A stretch of DNA of 64,000 bases from CAYYKK01 sp046351395 (GTDB lineage: Bacteria > Myxococcota_A > Polyangia > Polyangiales > Polyangiaceae). A program made the translations under genes and the position numbers. The stretch covers positions 186,001 to 250,000 of the forward strand of contig JAXLYP010000013.1 of the NCBI GenBank assembly GCA_046351395.1. The letters are read 5' to 3'. Numbering within the stretch: position 1 is the stretch's first letter; each line of letters opens with the position of its first letter. The notes under the pieces were generated by a model. The model saw only the letters and a list, made by a program, of their open reading frames with translations. It was not told where the DNA came from and did not search any database. This document shows, piece after piece, positions 28,851 through 37,702 of this stretch.

Positions 28851-29735
28851 CTAGCCTGCGGCGCGCTTCTGCCCACGCTTCGGCGCGGCCTTCGCCATGG
28901 GCTTCGCTTCGGCCTCGGGCGCGGCGGCCGCCGGCGCGGGCGCGGGCGCCTCTTTCTTCGCGGGCGGGCCCTTCCCGAGGGACATCTTGAGCGCCTCGAA
29001 GAGGTCGATGATCTGCGCCTGCGGCGCCTCGGGCGCGATCGTGAGCTCCTGGCCCGCGGCCTTCTGATCGACGGCCGCCATGACGCGGTCGCGGTACTCG
29101 TCGTGGTACTGCTCCGGGTTGAACTTCTCCGTCGACAGCTGCTCGATGAGCTTGTCCGCGAGGTCGGCCTCGACGGCCTTGAACTCGATGTCCCCGGGGC
29201 GGTCCACGTCGTCGAAGCTCCGGACCTCGTCCGCGTAGTAGACCTGGTGCACGACGAGCCCGCCCTGGTACGGGCGGATGAGGACGAGGTTCTCTTTCCC
29301 GCGCGACCCGAAGCGCCCGACCGCGATGCGGTTCATGCGCGTCATCGCGTCCGCGAGGAGTTTGTAGGCGCGGTCGCCGCCCTTGTCGGGGCCGATGTAC
29401 TGCGTCTTCTCGATGTAGATGAAGTCCACGGTGTCCGCGGGGACGAACTCCACGATGTCGATCCGGTCCGTCCGCTCCGCCTCGAGGGATTTGAGCTCCT
29501 CCTCCGTGAACTGGACGTACTTGTCCTTCTGGTACTCGTACCCCTTCACGATGTCCGTGCGCTGCACCACCTCGTTGTCGAGGGGGCAGATCAGCTGCTG
29601 CTTGATGCGGGATCCGCACTTTTTGTGCAGCTGGTTGAACGACACCGACTGGGGGGACGTCGCGGTGTAGACCTTGAAGGGGATGGAGACGAGCCCGAAC
29701 GAGATCGTCCCGGAACCGGATGCGCGAGCTGCCAT
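28851..29735 (-). CDS. ku: Ku protein, DNA end-binding component of NHEJ
   Basis: This 294-residue homodimeric Ku begins ARASGSGTISFGLVSIPFKVYTAT, the bacterial Ku signature, and keeps the beta-barrel core (FNQLHKKCGSRIKQQLICP; KGYEYQKDKYVQFTEEELK). Its C-terminal extension is Lys/Ala/Pro-rich, as in Ku proteins that bind DNA and recruit LigD. The gene is divergent from ligD with only 25 bases between start codons, so both may be controlled by one short region. Together they form the two-protein bacterial end-joining system, used mainly in non-growing or sporulating cells. Confidence 0.97.
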   Translation of the reverse strand: MAARASGSGTISFGLVSIPFKVYTATSPQSVSFNQLHKKCGSRIKQQLICPLDNEVVQRTDIVKGYEYQKDKYVQFTEEELKSLEAERTDRIDIVEFVPADTVDFIYIEKTQYIGPDKGGDRAYKLLADAMTRMNRIAVGRFGSRGKENLVLIRPYQGGLVVHQVYYADEVRSFDDVDRPGDIEFKAVEADLADKLIEQLSTEKFNPEQYHDEYRDRVMAAVDQKAAGQELTIAPEAPQAQIIDLFEALKMSLGKGPPAKKEAPAPAPAAAAPEAEAKPMAKAAPKRGQKRAAG

Positions 29736-29760
29736 GGGACCCGTAAAGTAAACGGCCCCG
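29736..29760. promoter_or_regulatory. 25-bp divergent ku-ligD control region
   Basis: Only 25 bases separate the two start codons. The middle is unusually AT-rich for this genome (TAAAGTAAAC at 29744-29753). TAAAGT could serve as a minus-10 element for ligD 11 bases upstream of its ATG, with the complementary strand serving ku, so transcripts would be nearly leaderless. No clear minus-35 is visible. The call rests on position and composition only. Confidence 0.3.
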
Positions 29761-32376
29761 ATGAAGCTGTCGACCTACCGGCAGAAACGTGATCTGTCCA
29801 AGACCAACGAGCCCGTCGGCGACGAGGCTGGACTCGCGGCAGGGCGCGGCGGCTCCACGTTCAAGGGCGCGTTCGTCGTGCACCAGCACGACGCGACGAA
29901 CATGCATTTCGACCTGCGCCTCGAGGTCGGCGGGGTGCTCTCGAGCTTCGCGTGCCCGAAGGGGATCTCCCTCGATCCGGACGAGAAGCTCCTCGCGATC
30001 AACACGGAGGATCACCCCATCGAGTACCTCGACTTCGAGGCGGTGATCCCCGAAGGGACCTACGGCGCGGGGCCGATGATCGCGTGGGACTCGGGGCTCG
30101 TTCGCTACCTCGACATGAGCGCGGAGGAGGGCCTCCGCACGGGCAAGCTGCACATCCAGCTCGAAGGGAAGAAGCTCGCGGGGCGCTTCGGTCTGGTGCG
30201 GCTCAAGCCTCGTTGGCCGGGCGCACGCCCGGATCGGCCGATGGGATCGGGCAAGGAGTGGCTCCTCTTCAAGAAGCAGGACGCGTTCGCCGCGAAGGGG
30301 CGATCGCTCATGACGGAGCTGCCGCGGAGCGTGCTCAGCGGGCTCACGGTGACGGAGCTCCTCGAGTCCGCGGAGCTCTCGCGATCGCTCGTCGCGGACG
30401 CCGCGAAGGTCGGCGCGAAGGCGTCGAAGCTCGACGGGCGGACGCTCTCGCCGATGCTCTGCACGCTCGCCGAGATCCCGACCGGTCCCGGGTACCTCTA
30501 CGAGCTCAAGCTGGATGGGGTGCGCATCGTCGCCACGAAGGACGAGCGGGGCGTGGACCTCCGGTACCGGAGCGGGCGGAGCGCGGTGAACGCGTACCCC
30601 GAGGTCGTGCGCGCGCTCGCGGCGCTCCCCGTGGAGCGCGTCGTCCTGGACGGCGAGATCATCGCGTTCGACGAGCGCGGGCGGCCCGACTTCGAGCGCC
30701 TCTCGCGGCGGATCCAGGGCGATCGAAAGGTCGATCTGCGCGAGGCGCTCGTCGAGGTCCCGGTCTACTTCATGGTGTTCGACATGCTGCGCGTGGGCGA
30801 CGTGGAGCTCGTGAAGGTGCCCCTCGTGAAGCGCAAGGCGCTGCTCGCGAAGCTCGTGCGCGGGCAGGGGATCGTGCGCGTGCTCGATCACCTCGAGGAG
30901 GGGGGAGAGGCCCTCTTCGACTTCTGCCGGCAGAACGGGCTCGAGGGCGTCGTGTCGAAGCGCGCGGATGCGATCTACACGCCCGGGCCGTCGCGCACGC
31001 GCGACTGGATCAAGACGAAATGCGAGCGCGAAGCGACGTTCGTCGTCATCGGGCACACGCGCGGCGAGAACTCGCGGCACCGGCTCGGAGCGCTCGATCT
31101 CGGCAGCTACGAGGGGGACGTGTTGAAGGTCCGCGGGCGCGTCGGCTCCGGCCTCACGGACGAGATCATCGACGACCTGCTCGCGCGCCTCGACACGATC
31201 GTCTCGAAGAAGCCCGTCGCCGAGGGGACGTACGAGCACGCGCCGCGCGGCCGGACGCACGTGCTGCCCGAGATCGTCGTGCGTGTCCGCTACCTCGAGT
31301 GGAGCGACGACGGGAACCTCCGCTTCCCCGTGTTCCTCGGGCTCGAACACGACGCGGATCCGAAGAGCTGCACGACGGGCCCCCATGAGGTGGACGCGGC
31401 GCTCACCAAGGGCCCCGCCTCGACCGCATCGCCGGCCGCGGCGCCCATCCCCGAGACCATCGAGGTGCGCGTCACGAACCGACAGAAGATCTTCTGGCCA
31501 GAGGAGGGTTACACGAAGGGGGAGCTCGTCGACTACTACGACGCGATCTCGCCTGTTTTGCTGCCGATCCTGAAGGATCGCCCCGTCATGTTGGTGCGCT
31601 ACCCGGACGGGATCGCGGGGAAGAACTTCTACCAGTGGAACGTCCCGCACGGCTGCCCGCCGTGGGTGAAGTCCGTCGTGCTCGGCAAGCACGTGCGGAG
31701 CCCGGAGGGGGACGACGCGCACAAGAAGAACGTGTTCCTCATCGACCGGAAGGAGGCGCTCCTCTACGTCGCGAACCTCGCGTGCATCCCGATCCACATC
31801 CTCGGCTCCCGCGTCGGCTCGAGCGAGAGCGCGGACTTCCTCACGATCGATTTCGACGTGAACCTCTCGTCGCTGCGTGAGGCGATCACGCTCGCCGAGA
31901 CGCTCAAGGAGATCCTCGACGACGTCGGTCTCGTGGGGTTCCCGAAGACGAGCGGTCAGTCGGGGCTGCACGTGTTCGTGCCCCTCGGCGCCGGCGTCTC
32001 GCCCGAGGCGTCGCGCATGATGGCGGATCTGCTCGGGCGGCTGATCGTGGAGCGGCATCCCACGACGGCGACGATGGAGCGCTCTGTCCCGAGGCGGGGC
32101 CAGCGCGTCTACGTCGACACGGGGCAGACGGGGCCGTCGCGCACGATCGTCGCGCCGTACTCGGTCCGCGCGACGAAGGGAGGTCGAGTGTCCGCGCCCC
32201 TGCGCTGGAGCGAGGTGACGCGCGAGCTCGACCCGGGGGCGTTCACGATCAAGACGATGCTCGACCGCGTCGAGAAGGTCGGCGATCCGATGGCGAAGCT
32301 GCTCGCGACGCCCGTGGATCTCGCCGCGGTGATGGGCAAGCTCGCCGAGCGGATGCCGCCTCCGTCGAAGCGCTGA
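29761..32376 (+). CDS. ligD: Multifunctional ATP-dependent DNA ligase LigD
   Basis: This 871-residue enzyme has three domains in the order phosphoesterase, ligase, polymerase. The 3-prime phosphoesterase (1-165) has HQHDATNMHFDLRLE, matching the Pseudomonas LigD residues His 42, His 48 and Asp 50. The ligase (about 225-540) has adenylated Lys 250 in ELKLDGVR and the later KTKCEREATFV motif. The polymerase/primase domain (about 565-860) has the catalytic pair in TIDFDVN (Asp 697, Asp 699). This is the full enzyme set to trim, extend and seal broken ends brought together by Ku. The start is the first ATG after the ku-ligD gap. It converges on the lipoprotein at 32379 with 2 bases between stops. 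Confidence 0.97.
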   Translation: MKLSTYRQKRDLSKTNEPVGDEAGLAAGRGGSTFKGAFVVHQHDATNMHFDLRLEVGGVLSSFACPKGISLDPDEKLLAINTEDHPIEYLDFEAVIPEGTYGAGPMIAWDSGLVRYLDMSAEEGLRTGKLHIQLEGKKLAGRFGLVRLKPRWPGARPDRPMGSGKEWLLFKKQDAFAAKGRSLMTELPRSVLSGLTVTELLESAELSRSLVADAAKVGAKASKLDGRTLSPMLCTLAEIPTGPGYLYELKLDGVRIVATKDERGVDLRYRSGRSAVNAYPEVVRALAALPVERVVLDGEIIAFDERGRPDFERLSRRIQGDRKVDLREALVEVPVYFMVFDMLRVGDVELVKVPLVKRKALLAKLVRGQGIVRVLDHLEEGGEALFDFCRQNGLEGVVSKRADAIYTPGPSRTRDWIKTKCEREATFVVIGHTRGENSRHRLGALDLGSYEGDVLKVRGRVGSGLTDEIIDDLLARLDTIVSKKPVAEGTYEHAPRGRTHVLPEIVVRVRYLEWSDDGNLRFPVFLGLEHDADPKSCTTGPHEVDAALTKGPASTASPAAAPIPETIEVRVTNRQKIFWPEEGYTKGELVDYYDAISPVLLPILKDRPVMLVRYPDGIAGKNFYQWNVPHGCPPWVKSVVLGKHVRSPEGDDAHKKNVFLIDRKEALLYVANLACIPIHILGSRVGSSESADFLTIDFDVNLSSLREAITLAETLKEILDDVGLVGFPKTSGQSGLHVFVPLGAGVSPEASRMMADLLGRLIVERHPTTATMERSVPRRGQRVYVDTGQTGPSRTIVAPYSVRATKGGRVSAPLRWSEVTRELDPGAFTIKTMLDRVEKVGDPMAKLLATPVDLAAVMGKLAERMPPPSKR

Positions 32377-32378
32377 CG

Positions 32379-33437
32379 CTACTGCGAGAGGCGCCAGACC
32401 GAGGACCACACGTGGCTGAGGACGTAGATCTCGCCTCGGTCGGCGAGGACCTCGTACCCCTCCTCGGGCGACGGCAGCGCGAGCGGCTCGCCTCCCGACT
32501 TGGGGAGACGGTAGAGGGTCCACTTCTCGAGGCTCGGGTCCATGAGGGTGAAGTACACACGCTGCGCGTCCACGCGGACGTCACAGGCATCGTTGAGGTG
32601 TCCCGCGATTTCGAGGAGCTTGGATTCCTGCGCGCCCAAGCGAAGGACGGTGGTGGTCCGGTTCGCGCTGGAGACCGCGATCGCGCCGTCTCCGTCCGCG
32701 ACGATCGCGCCGTGCCACTCCGCCCCGGGGGGACTCGGAAGCGTCGTCTCGCCCAGCACGTGTCCGTCGCGCGCCGAGAGGTGGAACACCTTCGGCGTGG
32801 GCGACCCGGTCATGACCCACAGGCTGTCCGAGGTGGAGGCGAGCCACTGCGCACCGTACGACGGGGTGGCCCCGCGCAAGGTCGCGAGCTTGGTCCGCTT
32901 GCCGTCGAAGCGGATACGGAAGACGTCCTCCGCTTCTTGGACGTAGAGCCCCGAGGCGTCCGCGGCGAGGGTTCCGACGCCAGCGGCGTCGGTGGGCGTC
33001 GTCGTCACGGCGCCGGTCGCCAGGGTGATCTTGAGGATCTCCGAGCCCTTCCAAACGTAGAGCGCGCCGTCGTGCACCGGGTAGTTGTTCGCGATGATCA
33101 AGTCTCCGGGCAGGCCCTGCGCGACGACCGTCGGCTTCCCCCCGGCGATGGGCACCGAGACGAGCTCCGCGCTATTGGGATCGCCCGGTCGAAAGAAGTA
33201 GAGCTTGTCCCCGCTCGCCACGAGGTTCGTCGCCGGCATTCCCTCGTCGCTTTGCCAGAGGGGTTCGAGCTTGGGCACGCGACTCGGCGGCGCTGCCGTG
33301 CCCTGCGCGGCGGCGGCCGACGCGGAGGCGGAGGGCGCGGTGACCGTGGGCTCCTCTCCGCGCGGCGGCGAGCTGCCGCAAGCGATCGTGATCGGCGCGA
33401 AGAGGACGAGCAGCGCGAGGGGTGGTCGGCGACGCAT
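32379..33437 (-). CDS. Propeller-type lipoprotein, function unknown
   Basis: This 352-residue protein has a short signal peptide ending in a lipobox TIAC (Cys 20), then a Ser/Ala linker. A repeated-strand domain follows with units such as DKLYFFRPG, GALYVWKG, SGLYVQEAEDVFRI and GEIYVLSHVW. These are the marks of a PQQ- or YVTN-like beta propeller. No enzyme motif is visible. It is divergent from the CDGSH protein gene with 65 bases between starts. It may be a surface or periplasmic binding protein. Confidence 0.6.
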   Translation of the reverse strand: MRRRPPLALLVLFAPITIACGSSPPRGEEPTVTAPSASASAAAAQGTAAPPSRVPKLEPLWQSDEGMPATNLVASGDKLYFFRPGDPNSAELVSVPIAGGKPTVVAQGLPGDLIIANNYPVHDGALYVWKGSEILKITLATGAVTTTPTDAAGVGTLAADASGLYVQEAEDVFRIRFDGKRTKLATLRGATPSYGAQWLASTSDSLWVMTGSPTPKVFHLSARDGHVLGETTLPSPPGAEWHGAIVADGDGAIAVSSANRTTTVLRLGAQESKLLEIAGHLNDACDVRVDAQRVYFTLMDPSLEKWTLYRLPKSGGEPLALPSPEEGYEVLADRGEIYVLSHVWSSVWRLSQ

Positions 33438-33502
33438 CGCGACCGAGGATAGCGCCGCCGTGCGCCACCCCAGTGGTAAGTTGGCTCCGCGAGGTGCGGG
33501 AC

Positions 33503-34144
33503 ATGGCTGATGGCGTCGAAGAGGTTCGTGGGAAGAAGCTGCTGATCCAGTTCGAGGGGAAGAAGTGCATCCACTCGCGGGCGTGCGTGCTCACGCGGCC
33601 GGACGTGTTCGTCCCGAACGTGGAGGGCGAGTGGATCCACCCGGACGCGGCGTCCGTGGAGGCCGTCACGGCGCTCGCGCACGCGTGCCCGTCGGGCGCG
33701 ATCCGCTACGAGCGGCTCGATGGCGGTGAGCCCGAGGCGGCGCCGATCGTGAACGTCGTTCGGGTGCGCGAGAACGGTCCGCTCGCGGTGCACGCCGAGC
33801 TCGAGATCGACGGCGCGCCCGCGGGATTCCGCGCGACGCTCTGTCGATGCGGGGCCTCGAAGCGCAAGCCCTACTGCGACGCGAGCCACGTCGCGGCGGG
33901 GTTCCGTGAGACGGGGGAGCCGCCGACCGAAGAGTCGACGCCGCTCGCCCAGCGCAACGGGCCGCTCCGCGTGACGCCGACCAAGGACGGGCCGCTGAAG
34001 GTCGAGGGCAACGTCGAGATCGTGAGCGGCACGGGCCGCACGATGAACCGCGCGACGAAGGCGTTCCTCTGTCGGTGCGGCCAGTCCGCGAAGAAGCCCT
34101 ACTGCGACGGGACGCACAAGAAGGTGGGCTTCACCTCCGATTGA
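33503..34144 (+). CDS. Fer4_19 plus double CDGSH iron-sulfur protein
   Basis: This 213-residue protein has an N-terminal divergent mono-cluster ferredoxin-like domain (GKKCIHSRACVLTRPDVF, then HACPSGAI) and two CDGSH-type motifs. These are CRCGASKRKPYCDASH near residue 114 and CRCGQSAKKPYCDGTH near residue 191, each with the three-Cys one-His ligands of a [2Fe-2S] cluster. Family members act in iron-sulfur or redox handling, but no reaction is established. The ATG at 33503 has GAGGT upstream. Its last 14 bases overlap the end of the glutathione-reductase-like gene on the other strand. Confidence 0.85.
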   Translation: MADGVEEVRGKKLLIQFEGKKCIHSRACVLTRPDVFVPNVEGEWIHPDAASVEAVTALAHACPSGAIRYERLDGGEPEAAPIVNVVRVRENGPLAVHAELEIDGAPAGFRATLCRCGASKRKPYCDASHVAAGFRETGEPPTEESTPLAQRNGPLRVTPTKDGPLKVEGNVEIVSGTGRTMNRATKAFLCRCGQSAKKPYCDGTHKKVGFTSD

Positions 34145-35555
34145 CGCGCCTCCCGGCCGGCTCCTCGTCGAGCGGCTCGACGGGAACGGGGGCGATCGGC
34201 TCGCGCATCGTGACGAGCTCCTCGGCCGCCGTCGGGTGAATGCCGATCGTCCGGTCGAAGTCGCGCTTCGTCGCGCCGCACTTCAGCGCGACGGCGAAGC
34301 CTTGGATGATCTCGGGAGCGTCGGCGCCGATCATGTGCACGCCGACCACACGGCCGGTGCGCCGGTCGACGACGAGCTTCATGAGCGTCCGCTCCTTGCG
34401 CTCGCTCATCGTGAGCTTCAGCGGCAAGAACTTGGACTGGTAGATGTCCACCTCGCCAAGCTCGTCCCGGGCCTGCTCTTCGGTCAGGCCCACGGTCGCG
34501 ATCGGGGGGGCGGAGAACACGGCCGAGGGGACGTCCCGGTAGTCGGGCGCGGGGGCGTCGTCCGCGAAGAGCGAGCGCGCGAGCATCGCTCCCTCGGCGA
34601 GCGCGACGGGCGTGAGCTGGATGCGCGCGATCACGTCTCCCACGGCGTAGATCGACGGCACGCTGGTGCGGAACGCGCCGTCGACGATCACCGCGCCGAT
34701 CGGATCCGTCTCGACGCCGACGGCGGCGAGGCCGAGGTGCGCGGTGCGCGGTACGCGGCCGATCGCGGCGAGCACCGCGTCCACCTCCAGCTCGGCGCCG
34801 CTCGCGAACGTCACGCGTCGAGCGCCGTCCGCCGTCTTCTGGATCGAGGTGACGGTCTCGCGGAAGCGGAGGTCGATCCCTCGGCCCCGCATCGCGTCGG
34901 CGAGGTGATCGCGAACGGCGCGATCGAAGCCGCGGAGGAACAGGGGCCCCCGGTGCGCGAGCGTCACGTGGGAGCCGAAGCCCTCGAAGATGCCCGCGAA
35001 CTCGACGGCGATGTACCCCCCGCCGAGGACGAGGACGCGCTCGGGGCGGCGCTCCAGGTAGAACATGTCGTCCGAGAGCTGCACGTGTTCGCTGCCCGGA
35101 AACAGCGGGCGCGCGGGCTCGCCGCCGACCGCGATCAGGATCGATTGGGCGCGGATGACCTCCTCCCCCGCGGACGACGTCAAGGCGACCTCGTGGGGGC
35201 CGCGGATCGTGGCGCGGGCGCGGAACACGCGCACGCCGCGATCCACGAGCAGCTTCTCGTAGATGCCGTTCAGCCTTTGGATCTCTCGGTTCTTGTTCGC
35301 GATGAGCGCGGACCAGTCGTGCGTCGGCCGATCCATGCGCCAGCCGAACCCCGATGCGTCCCGCCACTCGTCGATGAAGTGCGCGCCCGAGACGAGCAGC
35401 TTCTTCGGGACGCAGCCCACGTTCACGCACGTCCCGCCGAACGCGCCGCTCTCGGCCACGCCCACGCGCGCCCCGAGCTGCGCCGCCACGCGGCTCGCGC
35501 GCACGCCCGCGGAGCCCGCCCCGATCACGAAGAGATCGAAATCCACCGGCGCCAC
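34131..35555 (-). CDS. gor: Glutathione-disulfide reductase-like flavoenzyme
   Basis: This 474-residue protein has an FAD-binding GAGSAGVRASR, the redox pair in GGTCVNVGCVPKKL, a second dinucleotide fold GGGYIAVEFAG and an FAD-binding VPSIYAVGDV. The active-site HPTAAEE near the C-terminus completes the class I oxidoreductase plan. The VNVGC spacing and the following VPKKL are typical of glutathione reductase rather than dihydrolipoamide or mercuric reductase. NADPH would be the donor. Trypanothione- or mycothione-type activity cannot be excluded. It is convergent on the CDGSH iron-sulfur gene, with a 14-base overlap at the stops. Confidence 0.85.
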   Translation of the reverse strand: MAPVDFDLFVIGAGSAGVRASRVAAQLGARVGVAESGAFGGTCVNVGCVPKKLLVSGAHFIDEWRDASGFGWRMDRPTHDWSALIANKNREIQRLNGIYEKLLVDRGVRVFRARATIRGPHEVALTSSAGEEVIRAQSILIAVGGEPARPLFPGSEHVQLSDDMFYLERRPERVLVLGGGYIAVEFAGIFEGFGSHVTLAHRGPLFLRGFDRAVRDHLADAMRGRGIDLRFRETVTSIQKTADGARRVTFASGAELEVDAVLAAIGRVPRTAHLGLAAVGVETDPIGAVIVDGAFRTSVPSIYAVGDVIARIQLTPVALAEGAMLARSLFADDAPAPDYRDVPSAVFSAPPIATVGLTEEQARDELGEVDIYQSKFLPLKLTMSERKERTLMKLVVDRRTGRVVGVHMIGADAPEIIQGFAVALKCGATKRDFDRTIGIHPTAAEELVTMREPIAPVPVEPLDEEPAGRRVNRR

Positions 35556-35595
35556 TCTACTTCAGGTCGGCCGGAGCCCGGCCCTCGCCGAGCTG

Positions 35596-36153
35596 CTACT
35601 TCGCGGCGAGCGTGTCGCAGATCCCGAAGTCTTGTTCGACCTCGGCGACGGTCGGCCGGCCGCTCATCCCGGAGGTCGCACAGACATATCGTTTGCCGCC
35701 GATCTCTTTGGAGACGAACCCGTAGTACCCGGTCGTTCCGTTCTTCTCGAATTGGAGGATCGCGCGGTCGGCCGCCTCTTTCTCCCACTTCTTGAACGGG
35801 AAGAGTGCCTTGTCGCCCTCGCGCTTCTCCTTCTGGAGCGCGAACGTGTTCTGCGCCCCGTTGCTGATGTCTTCGACGGCGACACCGTGCCCGTTCGGGA
35901 GATCGACGCGGATCATCTTGAAGTCGTCGTTCGGCGTCTTGTAGCCGACGTTCGCGCCCTTCTCGGCCTTCAGCTTGAGCGGGATGGGCGCGAGATCGAC
36001 GTCGACGAGCTCCGCTGGCTTGGGCGCTGCGCTTGCCGTCGCGCTGGAGGGCGTCGCGCTCGGTGCCTTGTTTCCTCCTCCGCTGTCGCCACACCCGGCG
36101 AGCACCGCGAAGACCACGACCCACGAGAGACCGCTGCTGTTGAGAGCTTTCAT
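35596..36153 (-). CDS. Small lipoprotein, function unknown
   Basis: This 185-residue protein has a signal peptide ending in the lipobox LAGC (Cys 21), a Ser/Ala/Pro linker to about residue 45 and a globular domain of about 140 residues. The domain contains FKMIRVDLPNGHGVAVEDISNG and two Cys near the end (VCATSG and FGICD) that may form a disulfide. ATG 36153 is preceded by AGGA. The open frame extends further upstream but without a plausible signal sequence. I recognise no family. It follows the glutathione-reductase-like gene's promoter side on the same strand by 40 bases. Confidence 0.6.
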   Translation of the reverse strand: MKALNSSGLSWVVVFAVLAGCGDSGGGNKAPSATPSSATASAAPKPAELVDVDLAPIPLKLKAEKGANVGYKTPNDDFKMIRVDLPNGHGVAVEDISNGAQNTFALQKEKREGDKALFPFKKWEKEAADRAILQFEKNGTTGYYGFVSKEIGGKRYVCATSGMSGRPTVAEVEQDFGICDTLAAK

Positions 36154-36669
36154 CGTTTCCTGGGCGCCTTCTCTAACCCACGCTCGCCGCTCCACCAGCG
36201 CAAGAACGCGCCAGCTCACACACGAAACGCGCCAGAACGAGGGCCGTTCGCCGGACCGGAGCGGGCGCGATCGACGTCGCACTCGGCGTGCGCACCGACC
36301 CCCGAACGCGGCGCTGCACGACCGTCGACGCGGTCCTGGCGCACCCGCTGAAGCGTAAGTGCGTGAGGCGCGGAGCCGTTCAGCACCGACATGGAGCGAC
36401 GCCTCTCGGGAAGCACGCAAAGCGATCTCTCTTCGCTACGGGATCCCCGAGCGCGCGGCCACACGGGCCCGCGACTCGCCCGGATCGAGCGGATCGCGCG
36501 CGAGTACCTGAGGGAGGGCTGCCGCCGCGTGCGCGGACGATCCGAGAGACGTCGCCTCGGCGACGCCGACGCTGGCGCGCCTCGGGCGCTCGTCGCGTGG
36601 AGCTTCGCGGCCGTCCCTGCGTAGGCCGGGAGCGCGCGCCACGGTCAAGCCCCGTGGTATGGGTGCGTC
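36154..36669. other. 516-bp stretch with no supported gene
   Basis: Between the lipoprotein start and the methyltransferase start I see no convincing reading frame on either strand. Frames that are open encode Arg-rich products without any family pattern. The near-copies GAACGCGCCAG and GAAACGCGCCAG (about 36211-36237) are the only local repeat I noticed. There is no tRNA-like T-loop or strong terminator. It is likely to hold two divergent promoters, which I cannot pinpoint. Confidence 0.5.
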
Positions 36670-37167
36670 GTGCCGGATGCCCCCGACACCGCCGCCGTCC
36701 GCGCGCGGATCCTCGCGTACCACCGCGAGGAGCTCGACCTGCCGGACGCGGAGCTCGATCGCCTGCTCGGCCTCGCGGGTGCGTTCGAGCCTCGCGATCC
36801 GGACGATCCCGTGCCGCCGCACGTCGCGACGCCGTTCCCGATCTGCCGTGGACTCTTCCACGCGCTGTCGCCCTCGGAGCGCGACGTGGTCGTCGATCTC
36901 GGGAGCGGGACGGGGCGGGTCGTCGTCTACGGAGGCCTCGTGAGCCCCGCAGAGATCGTGGGGGTCGAGCTCGTGGAGGCGCGCGCGCGCGCGGCCGCGG
37001 ACGCGGCGGTGAGGCTCGGGCTCGCTCGAGCGACCTCTGTCGCCGGGGACGCGCTCGACCCGGCGTTCGCCGGCCTGTTCGCGCGCGCCACCGTGTTCTA
37101 CGCGTTCCGGCCGTTCCCCGACGACGTCGAGCGGCGCGTCTTCGACGCGATCGAGACCGAGGGCTAG
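36670..37167 (+). CDS. Class I SAM-dependent methyltransferase-like protein
   Basis: This is a 165-residue protein. Motif I of a Rossmann-type methyltransferase is clear in VVVDLGSGTGRVVVYGGL, followed by an acidic strand end (VGVELVEARARA) that would bind the ribose of SAM. The protein stops soon after strand 4 (ATVFYAFRPFP), so it is shorter than typical members (about 200 or more) and may lack part of the substrate lobe. The GTG at 36670 is taken as the start; the upstream frame is open but unconvincing. The methyl acceptor is unknown. Confidence 0.6.
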   Translation: MPDAPDTAAVRARILAYHREELDLPDAELDRLLGLAGAFEPRDPDDPVPPHVATPFPICRGLFHALSPSERDVVVDLGSGTGRVVVYGGLVSPAEIVGVELVEARARAAADAAVRLGLARATSVAGDALDPAFAGLFARATVFYAFRPFPDDVERRVFDAIETEG

Positions 37168-37286
37168 AGACGGCGCGTCACCGTGGCGACCCACCGGATC
37201 CGCGCGGGGCGCCTGGACCCTTCGGTGTTCGAATGCGCTTCGAGCGGCGCGCTCGCGATCTGGAGGTCGCGGCCGTGAGCCCGGGC

Positions 37287-37322
37287 GCGCAACTCGATCT
37301 TGTGCGCTCCGTCGAGTTGCGC
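37287..37322. promoter_or_regulatory. 11-bp inverted repeat upstream of small gene
   Basis: GCGCAACTCGA (37287-37297) is repeated in reverse complement at 37312-37322 with a 14-base spacer. It ends 15 bases before the ATG at 37338 and 120 bases after the methyltransferase stop. It may be a DNA-binding site, an attenuator in the leader of the small gene, or a terminator for the upstream gene. It has no T-run. Confidence 0.45.
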
Positions 37323-37337
37323 TCTTGATGGGGCGCG

Positions 37338-37670
37338 ATGTTCTTCGCGACGCTCGTGTACGAGCTCGACCCCCTCACCCCACCACCCCTCCGGAAGCTC
37401 CTCCGCGCGGAGCTCGTGGGCCGGCGCTGGAACGACCGGTTCGACGGTCACCTGATGCCCGACTGCACGCTCTGGATCCGGCGCGAAGCCGCGCCCGGCG
37501 AGCACGTCGATCACCTCAAAGAGAAGTGCGTGCGCGAGCTCTACGACGCGGTCCAGGCGGTGTCCGCGAAGCAGCCGATCAAGCTGATCCGGGCCTGGGT
37601 CCAGATTTCCGGCGCGGGGACCTGGGGGCTCGTCCTGCCGACCGATCCGTCCGGGTCTCCGTACCGTTGA
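37338..37670 (+). CDS. Conserved-looking small protein, function unknown
   Basis: This 110-residue soluble protein shows balanced composition and clear alternating strands and helices (FFATLVYELDPL; RRWNDRFDGHLMPDCTLWIRR; KLIRAWVQISGAG), unlike the antisense frames around it. I do not recognise the family. It starts 15 bases after the inverted repeat at 37287-37322 and ends 32 bases before the lipoprotein gene, so the three downstream plus-strand genes may be one unit. The coding call rests on composition and absence of a better frame. Confidence 0.5.
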   Translation: MFFATLVYELDPLTPPPLRKLLRAELVGRRWNDRFDGHLMPDCTLWIRREAAPGEHVDHLKEKCVRELYDAVQAVSAKQPIKLIRAWVQISGAGTWGLVLPTDPSGSPYR

Positions 37671-37702
37671 CGGGGCCGCCGCTCGCTGAGATAGAGCGCC
37701 CC

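Noticed and set aside
36216..36624. Short frames in the 516-bp gap (82 codons minus, 77 codons plus)
   Set aside because: Arg/Ser-rich products without family patterns, no good start sites, overlapping each other.
37226..37236. GTGTTCGAATG resembling a tRNA T-loop
   Set aside because: The flanking bases cannot form the 5-bp T-stem, and no acceptor or anticodon arm is present around it.
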